Of a stretch of DNA of 64,000 bases, positions 9,406-17,418 are shown one piece after another (position 1 is the first letter of the stretch; each line of letters begins with the position of its first letter). The notes below the pieces were generated by a model. The model saw only the letters and a program-made list of their open reading frames with translations. It was not told the DNA's origin and did not search any database. The translations under genes and the position numbers were made by a program. The DNA is from Kiritimatiellia bacterium (GTDB lineage: Bacteria > Verrucomicrobiota > Kiritimatiellia > RFP12 > UBA1067). The DNA lies in contig JAFRBA010000056.1 of assembly GCA_017405115.1 (NCBI GenBank), forward strand, positions 62,001-126,000, in the 5' to 3' direction.

Positions 9406-10668
9406 ATGAAAAAGGTACAAATCTTTATAATGGCGTTTGCGGTGGCTCTGCTGACAGAGGCGGCTCCTGTGATTCGCGAGGACAGCGTAAGAATCGAACG
9501 CGACGGGAACACCTCCAGATGGCTCATATCCTACGTGCTCGACGGCGATCCTGCAGTCGTCACGTTGGACGTGCTCACGAACGGTGTCTCGATCGGGGCT
9601 GAGAACTTCGCGGCGGCGAATGGCTTTGGGCGTGTCGTCCAGCCCGGTTCCCATGTCCACACATGGCGTACGAGGCATTCCTGGCCGAACCACAGGGTCG
9701 ACAACTTGGCTGTCAAAGTCACGGCATGGGCAATCAACTCGCCGCCTCCGTATCTTGTCCTTTCACTGGACTCCGCCACACCCCCCGTCTATTATGCGGA
9801 CACGAACTCTATTCCGCAGTGGGGCGTCAATTCGAATCGTCTCTACAAGACAGAGAAGATGGTCATGAGGCGGATTCCATCCGCAGGTCGCTGCTGGCGC
9901 ATGGGCGCGGGGGTCGGAGAGCCGGGGAGCAGCAGAACCCGCGAGGTGCCGCACTACGTAACGCTGACCGGGGACTTCTACATGGCTGTCTACCCGACCA
10001 CGCAGGCGCAGTATATCCGCATCACAGGAAACACCGGATCCGCGACATTCCGCGACTACGATGACTACCTATGGCAGCCCGTAGGAGGAGTGCCATACAA
10101 CTACCTCCGCGGCGCTCCGCCGACGATTGACTGGCCAACTACCGGGACGAATGTCTCGGCAAGGTCGACTATCAACCTGTTCCGCATGGCGACAGGGTGT
10201 GATACGCTTGATCTGCCGACGGATGCAGAATGGGAGTTCGCATGCCGCGGCGGCGTCGAAGGATATCAACTCTACACGGGCAAGGATCTCTCGGGTACCA
10301 CGACTGCGCCGGAGCTTGACTCGATTGCATGGTATGCCGGCAATTCGAATACGGACGGGGCAGTTCGTCCGCATGAGGTTGGGCTCAAAGATCCAAACGC
10401 ATACGGGCTCTACGACATGCTTGGAAACGTGAAGGAGGCGTGTCTCGACTGGGACAATGGCACGTTGGCGAATTCCGACGGGTCGCACGAAATCGACCCG
10501 CCCGGGCCGATCGCCTGCAATGAGGGAACGCGCCGCGTCTATCGCGGAGGATCCTTCAAAGTGCTTTCTTCGCCATGCTGTGCGGCATGCCGCCTGCGCG
10601 GGTCGGATAGCGAGGCATGGGACGCCGAATACGGCTTCCGGCTCAAGTGCTCGGCGACTGCAAGGTAA
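9406..10668 (+). CDS. Secreted SUMF1-domain protein, paralogue 2
   Basis: This 420-aa exported protein has the same layout as its neighbours: signal peptide (MKKVQIFIMAFAVALLTEA), an N-terminal beta domain ending near DNLAVKVTAWAINSPPP, then a SUMF1 domain. The latter shows LPTDAEWEFACRGG, GLYDMLGNVKEACLDW, RRVYRGGSF and EYGFRLKC. The shared phrase 'VTAWxINxPPxYxVxxL' in all three paralogues shows that the upstream domain was duplicated too. No known catalytic residues for sulfatase activation are evident. Spacing of 21 bases to the previous gene implies one transcript. Confidence 0.8.
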   Translation: MKKVQIFIMAFAVALLTEAAPVIREDSVRIERDGNTSRWLISYVLDGDPAVVTLDVLTNGVSIGAENFAAANGFGRVVQPGSHVHTWRTRHSWPNHRVDNLAVKVTAWAINSPPPYLVLSLDSATPPVYYADTNSIPQWGVNSNRLYKTEKMVMRRIPSAGRCWRMGAGVGEPGSSRTREVPHYVTLTGDFYMAVYPTTQAQYIRITGNTGSATFRDYDDYLWQPVGGVPYNYLRGAPPTIDWPTTGTNVSARSTINLFRMATGCDTLDLPTDAEWEFACRGGVEGYQLYTGKDLSGTTTAPELDSIAWYAGNSNTDGAVRPHEVGLKDPNAYGLYDMLGNVKEACLDWDNGTLANSDGSHEIDPPGPIACNEGTRRVYRGGSFKVLSSPCCAACRLRGSDSEAWDAEYGFRLKCSATAR

Positions 10669-10688
10669 ACAGAATAAGGAGAACAACA

Positions 10689-12029
10689 ATGAAATTCGTA
10701 TTTCTCGGCATGTCGGCCATGATCGCCTGCGCGGCATCCGCCGCATTTCCGACCGTCGCAGTCAATAGCGTCTCGGTCGATCCAGCCACGCGGCGCGTGA
10801 CGGTTTCCTATACAGTTTCGGACGCCGCGGCAGTTGTGACCGCCAGCTTTCTGACAAATGGCGTTGCGCTGGCGGATGGTGTGGCGACGACGCTTTCTGG
10901 AGATGTCAACGTTGTCGTCACCAACAGGGCGCAGGCGTATTCCTTCACCTGGAATCCCGACCGCGACCTGCCGCCGGACACCCCTGCGCTGTCGAATCTG
11001 TCCGTGGCTCTGACGGCATGGAGCGCAAACGATCCGCCGCAGTATCTCGCCGTAGACCTTACGCAGAAGGGCTATTGGTTCTTCTATACTTCGTCCAATG
11101 CCGTGCCGGGCGGCGTGCAGGATGTCCGCTACAAGACCGACTTTCTCCTCCTGAGAAAGATTCCGGCGGCTAATCAGCGGTTCCGCATGGGGTCGCCCGT
11201 CGGCGAACGCGGCGCACAGAGCTCCGAGTTCGGGACGATCGAATCCGAGGTTCTGCATTACGTGACGCTTACGGCCGATTTCTATATCGGCATCTACGAA
11301 GTTACGCAGCGCCAGTACAAACGTATCGCGGGCGACAAAAAAGGAAAATTCACTGGCTACGAAGTGTCCGACACGCTTCCCATTAATTCTGTGCTCTACT
11401 CGTATCTGCGAAGCTCGGACTGGCCGGCCAATCAGAGCGATACCGGCGGCGACAGCAAATGGCTGACGATGTTGAGGACGAAAACCGGAATCGGCACTTT
11501 TGACCTGCCGACTGATGCGCAGTGGGAGTTTGCCTGCCGGGCGGGGACCGAGACCGGGCTAAACAACGGCACACAGCTGAACTATTCCAATGGCTGGAGC
11601 GTGGCTCCGGGCGCCTGCCCGGCTCTTGACGTGGTCGCGTGGTGGACTGCGAATGCCGAATGGACTGTCGTCAACGCAGCCGGCGAATCCGAGACGATTG
11701 TCTCCTCGCATCCCGTCGGGCTAAAGGTGCCAAACGCCTACGGGCTTTACGACATGCACGGCAACGTCGCAGAGTACTGCTGCGACTGGTATTCCGGAGG
11801 GGCGGAGTATTCGGACGGCTCTGACGTCGTCGACCCGGTGGGGCCGGCGTCTGAGAGTTCGTCGAAGCCGGGGCGTGTGATCCGCGGCGGCGCGATCGGC
11901 GGTAATTCGTTTTCATGTCGAAGCGCCAGCCGCTCGCGCCGCAAGGAGGTTGTCGACCTCTCGGACGTAAACCTCTACCAAAACGGCTTTCGCGTGATGT
12001 GTCGGCCATGTTTCGGTGCGGTTGAATGA
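10689..12029 (+). CDS. Secreted SUMF1-domain protein, paralogue 3
   Basis: This is a 446-aa protein. The start at 10689 is chosen because AAGGAG lies 7 bases upstream and the signal peptide MKFVFLGMSAMIACAASA follows at once; a longer in-frame start would overlap the previous gene and lacks both. Layout is Ig-like domain (SVDPATRRVTVSYTVSDAAAV), then SUMF1 (MGSPVGERG, LPTDAQWEFACRAG, GLYDMHGNVAEYCCDW, RVIRGGAIGG, NGFRVMC). Its stop overlaps the next start by ATGA. It is the longest of the three copies, with insertions around residues 340-365. Confidence 0.82.
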   Translation: MKFVFLGMSAMIACAASAAFPTVAVNSVSVDPATRRVTVSYTVSDAAAVVTASFLTNGVALADGVATTLSGDVNVVVTNRAQAYSFTWNPDRDLPPDTPALSNLSVALTAWSANDPPQYLAVDLTQKGYWFFYTSSNAVPGGVQDVRYKTDFLLLRKIPAANQRFRMGSPVGERGAQSSEFGTIESEVLHYVTLTADFYIGIYEVTQRQYKRIAGDKKGKFTGYEVSDTLPINSVLYSYLRSSDWPANQSDTGGDSKWLTMLRTKTGIGTFDLPTDAQWEFACRAGTETGLNNGTQLNYSNGWSVAPGACPALDVVAWWTANAEWTVVNAAGESETIVSSHPVGLKVPNAYGLYDMHGNVAEYCCDWYSGGAEYSDGSDVVDPVGPASESSSKPGRVIRGGAIGGNSFSCRSASRSRRKEVVDLSDVNLYQNGFRVMCRPCFGAVE

Positions 12030-13378
12030 TGTCGCAGCAGAGACGGTTGGCTGGGATTGTGCTCCTGTTCGGCATTGCCGCAACCGGGGCACTCCTTGCT
12101 GACGTAAGTGCAAATGTGGTCGGGCGGCGCTGCCATCAGGGCAGCACGGTTCCGTTCCGAGCCTGGGCGTCGAGTGCGATCGGATCGGAAGCCGCACTGT
12201 ACCTCCTCCTCGAGCTGAACGGCGACAAGGGGGAACTGCGCGCGACGCTTGATTCCATGATGGGGACTGGCGTGATTCCTCCAGGGCTTGTCGTCTGCAC
12301 GACGCCAGGGGTCCAGTATGCCACATTGCCGAACGGCAAAACGCAGTACATGCGGGCGATGGAGTATGATCGCATCGGGCGCGACTTCGCCGACTTTCTT
12401 GTCGAGGAATTGATTCCTGTCGCTGCCGACATGGCTTCGGTGAAGATCGATCCGTCGCCGGAACGCCACTTCATCGCCGGCTGTTCGTCCGGCGGTCTCG
12501 CCGCCTGGAATGCGCTATGGCATCGCAACGACTATTTCCGGAGGGCATTTCTTTCAAGCCCGACGTTCAGCGCGATCGCAGGCGGAGAGGAGCCGATGAC
12601 AATCCTCCGCAAATGCGAGACGCGTCCGCTCAAGGTTTATCTGACGGCCGGCACATGCGAGCCGGACTATTATTTCGGGGATTCGTACTATGCGGCGATG
12701 AATGCCGCCGGTGCGTTGAAGTTCGCAGGCTACGACTTTCGGTTCGAGCTGTTCCCGCACGAGGGGCATTGCGCAAGGCGTGAGTCCCCGGCGCTCTGGA
12801 AACGGATGATGCCATATCTTTTCGAAGGGTGGAAGACGAACGCGGTCGCGCATGCCGCCGGCAATCCTCCGCGAGTCAAGGCGCTTCTCGCCGAGGGTTC
12901 CAAATGGGAGGAATGTGAATTTGCAATGCCTCCGGCGAAACGCGAGGCGAGGTCGGTGGACGGGTGGCGTGTCTTTGCGGTTGCGCCTCACGAGCGTGGT
13001 GTCGTAAGCGAGGCGATACGGCCAGACGGCTCCCGCTGCAACCGAACACGCCTTTCGCCTCTGCATCTTGCCTGGAACTCAACCATGGTCGGAGGGTCGG
13101 CGATTGCGGCTCTTTCAGACGGGAGGCTGCTTGTCGCCACCGAATTGGGCGTGCAAGGCGTTTTGCCGTTTGGCATCACAGACCTTGTTCTGCCGCTTCC
13201 CAACGACCTGCCGGCCGACAATCTGACCGTCGTCGGCACGACGTTGTATGTTGCGTCAGGCAGGCGTGTGTTCCGACGCGAGATTCGAGTGCCGGCTGCG
13301 GATCCGAGAGGACTGGTCAAGCCGACCGCCCCTGAATACTGGGACGGGCAGATGCATTGCCCGGAACACTTGCCCTGA
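12026..13378 (+). CDS. Secreted CE1/esterase-D-like hydrolase with C-terminal beta-propeller-like part
   Basis: This is a 450-aa protein with a hydrophobic signal (LAGIVLLFGIAATGALLA). Residues about 30-270 form an alpha/beta-hydrolase of the esterase-D (Fes/CE1-like) group. The nucleophile elbow GCSSGG gives Ser154, and PHEGHCARR supplies a likely catalytic His. Residues about 300-445 contain short repeated strands (AIAALSDGRLLVATELG, LTVVGTTLYVASGRRVF) like part of a beta-propeller. CE1-type enzymes remove feruloyl or acetyl groups from plant polysaccharides, which fits the GH127-CE7 and CE6-GH28 neighbours. The exact ester is not evident. Confidence 0.7.
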   Translation: MMSQQRRLAGIVLLFGIAATGALLADVSANVVGRRCHQGSTVPFRAWASSAIGSEAALYLLLELNGDKGELRATLDSMMGTGVIPPGLVVCTTPGVQYATLPNGKTQYMRAMEYDRIGRDFADFLVEELIPVAADMASVKIDPSPERHFIAGCSSGGLAAWNALWHRNDYFRRAFLSSPTFSAIAGGEEPMTILRKCETRPLKVYLTAGTCEPDYYFGDSYYAAMNAAGALKFAGYDFRFELFPHEGHCARRESPALWKRMMPYLFEGWKTNAVAHAAGNPPRVKALLAEGSKWEECEFAMPPAKREARSVDGWRVFAVAPHERGVVSEAIRPDGSRCNRTRLSPLHLAWNSTMVGGSAIAALSDGRLLVATELGVQGVLPFGITDLVLPLPNDLPADNLTVVGTTLYVASGRRVFRREIRVPAADPRGLVKPTAPEYWDGQMHCPEHLP

Positions 13379-13411
13379 GATTTAATTGCAAACCGACTGA
13401 CGGAGGTGTTA

Positions 13412-16321
13412 ATGAGAAAAATGATTGTTGTGCCGTTCGCGGTGTGCGGATTCTGCGTTTCCGCCGCGATTGCCGGGGCGGGCGAAGGCTCTCTGCGCGG
13501 CATGGATCTTTATCTGCTCATGGGGCAGTCCAACATGGTCGGATGCGGAGATTTGCCGGACAATCTCCGGGTGAACGCCGACCGGGTGTACAAACTGGAC
13601 GCGGAAGGGAAATGGCAGATCGCCGACGAGCCGATCCATCAGGGAAGGTCTGTAGGCGCGGGGCTTGCCGCGAGCTTTGCAAGGGCAATGGCAGACAGAC
13701 GCAAGGACGCGAAGATCGGCCTTATACCATGTGCCGTCGGAGGGTCGGGAATCGACAGATGGGTCGAGGGCGGAGACCTTTGGTCCAACGCCGTGGCGCG
13801 GACGCGGATTGCGCTGAAAAGCGGCACGTTGAAGGGCTTCCTGTGGCATCAGGGAGAGCTGGACGCAACGTCTCAGAAGCGCATGTCTGTCTGGGGGGAG
13901 AAATTGGCGTCTGTCGTGAAGTCCATGCGGGCTGAGTTCGGCGCAGTGCCTTTTGTCGCCGGAGAGCTGGGGCATTATCTTGATGGCTACAAACCTGCCA
14001 GATGGTGGCGGGAAATCAACGCGCAGATGCACGGCCTCGAGGGGAAGGTCCCCAGTTATTGCGTGGTCTCGGCGGCGGGACTGTCGTCGAAGTCCGACGG
14101 TTTGCACTTCGACACCAGGTCGCTTCGCGAGTTTGGCGTCCGCTATGCGAACGCGATGCTTCGCATCATGCAAAAACCGGCTGCGGACGATGCGGCGAGA
14201 ATGAATTCCGGGATGATGAACCCCGGTTCAGGTCTCGGGACCGTTGAGCGTCTTGAAGGCGGGGATTTCAAGGTTCTTGTCTACGGCAATTCAATTGCGC
14301 TGCACGGGCCGAAGTCCAATATCGGCTGGACGAACAACTGGGGCATGGCGGCAAGTGCGGCGGAAAAGGACTTTGCGCATCTTGTCGTCTCCGGGCTCGA
14401 GGCGAAACTTGGCAGGAAGGCGGACTACCGAATCCGCAACATTGCGGCACTTGAGCGGAACTTCACGACCAACATTGCGACTGTCGCGGAAATCGCCGCC
14501 GATGTGGAATGGAGCCCGGACTATGTCGTAGTGGCCATAGGAGAGAATGTCGGCGGCCTCGGCGAGGCTGACGCCCCCGCCTACTGCAAGTTCCTGGCGG
14601 AAATAGCGCGCCCGTTCGCGGAGCGGGGGGCGCAGATCGTAATGCGTTCGCCTTTTTGGAGAAATGCGGTAAAGTCGAAATGCACCGAAAAGGCCGCTGC
14701 AGAGGTCGGAGCGGCTTGCGTTGACGCCGGTTCTCTCGGGTCTAGCGACAAGAACAAGGCCAAGGGGCTCTTCTGGCACAGTGGCGTCGCGAACCATCCT
14801 GGCGACCTTGGCATGAGACGCATCGCAGACTTGATTCTTGCCGGTTTCGCCGAGCCGCGCGTTGCGAGGACGATCCGTCCGGCGGGAACAGGATTCACGT
14901 TCAATCCCGAGCTGAACACATTCCTGCCGTTGAACGACGACTATGCCGTGTCCCTCAACGGGCGCAAGGTCGAGGTTCGCGCCTGCCGCGAATCGCGCAT
15001 TCCGTTCAACCGCTACTGGCCGGGGCGGCAGCGTCCGCTGGACCAAACTGAGAGGGCTTCCTATCTTGCGTTCGAGGCGGAAGGTGCGGTCATGTGCAGG
15101 GTCAAGCCGAAATGGAAGTGTCCGAAAGCCGTGGTGCGCCCGCTCTCGGTCGGCGTCAAGCCGGCAGTCTCGGGTGACGGCGCCATTTCGTTCACGCTTC
15201 CGAAGGCTGGGCACTATGTGCTGGAGACCGACGGACCGCACAAGGCGCTGCACATCTTCATGGAGAGCCCGCGCAGTTTCTCCGAACGGGCCGGCGCAAC
15301 GCTGAGCTACGGGCCGGGCATGCACGTCGCGGGGCTGGTGAGGCTAAGAAGCCATGACCGTGTGTACATCGACCGCGACGCAATCGTGTTCGGATGCTTC
15401 ACGGGCGAGAACGTGGAGGACGTGAAGATATTCGGGCACGGAGTAATCGACGGGCGGGTGTGCGAACGCGTCTTCGAGGGCGGCTATACGCCGCTGCAGC
15501 AGTCGTGCCTCCGCTTCCACGGGTCGAAGGGTATCGAGATCGACGGTCCGATTCTCATGGACTCCCCGAACTGGGTGTTGGCCTGCTTCGACTGCGAGGA
15601 CGTCGACATCCGGCATGTCAAGATCGTGGGGCAGTGGCGCTACAACACGGACGGAATCGACATCTGCAATTCGCGGCGCGTGGCAGTGAGCGACTGCTTT
15701 GTGCGTTCGTTTGACGATGCGATCGTCATAAAGGGAGTGCCGCCGTACAAAGACAAGGCGGTGGAGGACGTCACGGTGGAACGGTGCGTGATGTGGTGCG
15801 GTTGGGGCAAGACCATCGAGCCGGGCGTGGAGACGTGGGCGCCAAGGTTTCGGCGCGTCCGGTTCTCGGACTGCGACATCCTCCGCAGCGCCGGTTCCGC
15901 CCTCAACATAAGCGCCGGCGGCACTGCCGAGATGGAGGACATCCACTATGAGAATGTCCGCGTGGAGATGCAGGCGGACAATCCGCCGCAGATATTCCAG
16001 AGATCTGACGACATGCGCTACGGACAGCCGTCCGGTCATTCTTTCCCTGCGCTTGTGAAGGTGGACAACGGCCATTATGGGCAGAACAATGGGGAGCCAT
16101 ACGGCCATGTCCGCAATTGCACGTTTCGCAACATCGCGGTATTCGCCGAGCCGGGCGTTCCGCCGCCGAGCATCAAGGTGATGTCGCTGACGCCGCCTGG
16201 CGGCAAAACGCGTCCTTTTGAGAATGTCACGTTTGAGGACTTCTCCATAAACGGCAAGGCGGCGGACTGGAGCGCGTTCAGCTTCACGACGAATACGCCC
16301 ATTGTCCTTGTGCGCCCGTGA
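13412..16321 (+). CDS. CE6-like acetylesterase / SGNH hydrolase / GH28 polygalacturonase-like fusion
   Basis: This 969-aa secreted protein starts at ATG 13412, set by GGAGG at 13402-13406. Three catalytic modules are visible. Residues 30-250 are a SASA/CE6 acetylesterase (LLMGQSNMVG with Ser40, WHQGELD, and SDGLHFD for the C-terminal Asp/His). Residues about 280-480 are a second SGNH hydrolase (VYGNSIALHG with Ser294, AIGENVG, HPGDLGM). Residues about 560-965 are a right-handed beta-helix of GH28 type (YNTDGIDI with Asp747; SFDDAIVIKG with Asp768/769). The usual GH28 GHG histidine motif is replaced by GWGKTIEPG, a variant seen in some GH28-like proteins. Together the parts suit removal of acetyl groups from, and cleavage of, pectic galacturonan. 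Confidence 0.85.
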   Translation: MRKMIVVPFAVCGFCVSAAIAGAGEGSLRGMDLYLLMGQSNMVGCGDLPDNLRVNADRVYKLDAEGKWQIADEPIHQGRSVGAGLAASFARAMADRRKDAKIGLIPCAVGGSGIDRWVEGGDLWSNAVARTRIALKSGTLKGFLWHQGELDATSQKRMSVWGEKLASVVKSMRAEFGAVPFVAGELGHYLDGYKPARWWREINAQMHGLEGKVPSYCVVSAAGLSSKSDGLHFDTRSLREFGVRYANAMLRIMQKPAADDAARMNSGMMNPGSGLGTVERLEGGDFKVLVYGNSIALHGPKSNIGWTNNWGMAASAAEKDFAHLVVSGLEAKLGRKADYRIRNIAALERNFTTNIATVAEIAADVEWSPDYVVVAIGENVGGLGEADAPAYCKFLAEIARPFAERGAQIVMRSPFWRNAVKSKCTEKAAAEVGAACVDAGSLGSSDKNKAKGLFWHSGVANHPGDLGMRRIADLILAGFAEPRVARTIRPAGTGFTFNPELNTFLPLNDDYAVSLNGRKVEVRACRESRIPFNRYWPGRQRPLDQTERASYLAFEAEGAVMCRVKPKWKCPKAVVRPLSVGVKPAVSGDGAISFTLPKAGHYVLETDGPHKALHIFMESPRSFSERAGATLSYGPGMHVAGLVRLRSHDRVYIDRDAIVFGCFTGENVEDVKIFGHGVIDGRVCERVFEGGYTPLQQSCLRFHGSKGIEIDGPILMDSPNWVLACFDCEDVDIRHVKIVGQWRYNTDGIDICNSRRVAVSDCFVRSFDDAIVIKGVPPYKDKAVEDVTVERCVMWCGWGKTIEPGVETWAPRFRRVRFSDCDILRSAGSALNISAGGTAEMEDIHYENVRVEMQADNPPQIFQRSDDMRYGQPSGHSFPALVKVDNGHYGQNNGEPYGHVRNCTFRNIAVFAEPGVPPPSIKVMSLTPPGGKTRPFENVTFEDFSINGKAADWSAFSFTTNTPIVLVRP

Positions 16322-16651
16322 GGCCTGTCGTTCAGTTGGTAGAGAACCCTGCCGAATGAAATCCGTCCGAATTGCCGAATGAACATACGACGACATTACC
16401 GAGCAGTGTAATCGGTCTGTGAACAGCACATGTAGAAATTCCGAATTCTGTGGGGACAAGTCCCCGCAGTTTTGTCCCCGCAGTTTTTTGGTTGTGCCAA
16501 ATTTGCGCGAAATATTACGGTAAATTGTTTATTTAGGGGCGAGATACCTGTTTGTATTAGATTTCGTCCGCACCATAATCTCAGCTTGTATCATGGAATG
16601 AGAATTATTACGCATTGAATTCTCATTCTTGATGGCCAGTTGGAAATGCCA

Positions 16652-16671
16652 CCGCCAGGATGGCGGCTTTT
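16652..16671 (+). terminator. Rho-independent terminator-like hairpin
   Basis: CCGCCA (16652-16657) pairs perfectly with TGGCGG (16661-16666) across a 3-base loop and is followed by CTTTT. The stem is short and the T-run brief, so it is a weak candidate. Confidence 0.35.
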
Positions 16672-16892
16672 CCAGTCAGTCCCGCCGCCGGGACGATATT
16701 ATTTTCGTGGGCCGATATCGCCAGTATTGGGGTTCGGCAAAGGCCAAGTCGCTTCGTACTATCGTGGACAGCAATCACTACCCTGACGTCAAATGGGGCA
16801 AAACCTGTGCATTCTCGATCATAGCATGCCTATGTCTTCTCGCCGAATATGACCTTTAGATGTCCGAGATGCGACTCCCCAGGGAATTTTGG

Positions 16893-16898
16893 TATAAT
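16893..16898 (+). promoter_or_regulatory. -10 box of a leaderless-type promoter
   Basis: TTTTGGTATAAT: TATAAT with an extended TGG, and only 7 bases to the ATG at 16906. The transcription start should fall at the start codon. Confidence 0.55.
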
Positions 16899-16905
16899 AC
16901 GCATC

Positions 16906-17064
16906 ATGAATGGTGAAATGACACGCCGCGCAGCGATGACTGCGCTTGCTGCGGCAGCGACAATGGCTGCGCAAGCCGTTCCGCAGTGGATATCAGGCGA
17001 TTCGCAGGACAAGACCAAGCCATCCCCCGCAAGGAGCTTTGCAACAAGATGTTCTTCAACGTGA
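16906..17064 (+). CDS. Short ORF with Tat-like leader
   Basis: A 52-codon ORF directly behind a strong -10 box. The N-terminus MTRRAAMTALAAAATMAAQA (after a short MNGE) has the twin arginine, hydrophobic core and AxA of a Tat signal. The remaining 25 residues, however, are polar and unlike a domain, and the ORF overlaps the start of the next gene by 16 bases. It may be the 5' remnant of a lost Tat-exported protein, or a leader whose translation carries ribosomes to the 17049 start. I do not recognise a function. Confidence 0.4.
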   Translation: MNGEMTRRAAMTALAAAATMAAQAVPQWISGDSQDKTKPSPARSFATRCSST

Positions 17065-17366
17065 AAGGCGCGCTTCTCGTTCTCGGCGGCATCGCGGTCG
17101 TGGTTGGGCTGTGCGCACTCGACCTGTGCTGTTCGTCGGGCGGCAAGGCGAAAATCCCCTCGATGGAGAGGGTCAAGGGCGAGATCGAGGCTGGCAGGCG
17201 GGAGCAGCGCGTGCTTCAGGCGGACGAGCTGGCGAAGCTCGCGCGCGACATGCGCGCGCTGGCGAAGCGGTACGTCGAGCAGGGCGAGACGCGCAAGGCG
17301 CACCGCGCCATCGGCGCGGCGCAGGAGCTCGACAGGAAGATCAGGGAGCTCCGCGGGGAGGACTGA
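17049..17366 (+). CDS. Small single-pass membrane protein with coiled-coil tail
   Basis: This 105-aa protein starts at ATG 17049, with AAGGAG about 12 bases upstream. Residues 6-27 are one hydrophobic segment (GALLVLGGIAVVVGLCALDLCC), and the rest is charged and helical (MERVKGEIEAGRREQRVLQADELAKL through AAQELDRKIRELRGED), likely a short coiled coil. The double Cys at the end of the membrane segment might be lipidated or disulphide-bonded. No family recognised. The promoter for ribBA lies just after its stop codon, so it is transcribed separately from ribBA. Confidence 0.65.
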   Translation: MFFNVKGALLVLGGIAVVVGLCALDLCCSSGGKAKIPSMERVKGEIEAGRREQRVLQADELAKLARDMRALAKRYVEQGETRKAHRAIGAAQELDRKIRELRGED

Positions 17367-17404
17367 GGCCGCCGCCGCGAAAGCCGCTCATCGGCCAGTT
17401 TTGG

Positions 17405-17410
17405 TATAAT
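17405..17410 (+). promoter_or_regulatory. -10 box of ribBA (leaderless-type)
   Basis: TTTTGGTATAAT with 8 bases between the box and the ribBA ATG at 17419, and no purine-rich ribosome site in between. No FMN-riboswitch-sized leader can exist here, so riboflavin control by that route is excluded for this promoter. Confidence 0.6.
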
Positions 17411-17418
17411 GTCCGTCA

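Larger units (their letters stand above)
16322..16905. other. Non-coding spacer with repeats and terminator-like hairpins
   Basis: No convincing gene lies in these 584 bases. An ORF at 16629-16859 has no ribosome site and protein-unlike composition. Structures present are a tRNA D-arm-like string at 16330-16347, the decamer GCCGAATGAA at 16351 and 16374, a GGGGAC-AA-GTCCCC hairpin at 16452-16465, a 14-base tandem repeat at 16460-16487, an 11-bp inverted repeat at 16596-16628 and a CCGCCA/TGGCGG hairpin followed by TTTT at 16652-16671. It marks the end of the first glycan operon. Confidence 0.7.

Noticed and set aside
8152..12029. Assigning the SUMF1-domain proteins as sulfatase-maturing enzymes
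   Set aside because: The paired active cysteines are missing and no sulfatase gene is present in the locus.
16629..16859. 76-codon ORF in the spacer before 16906
   Set aside because: No ribosome site, unusual composition, it spans hairpins, and it has no recognisable protein pattern.
17367..17418. FMN riboswitch upstream of ribBA
   Set aside because: Only 52 bases separate the genes and the promoter leaves no leader.
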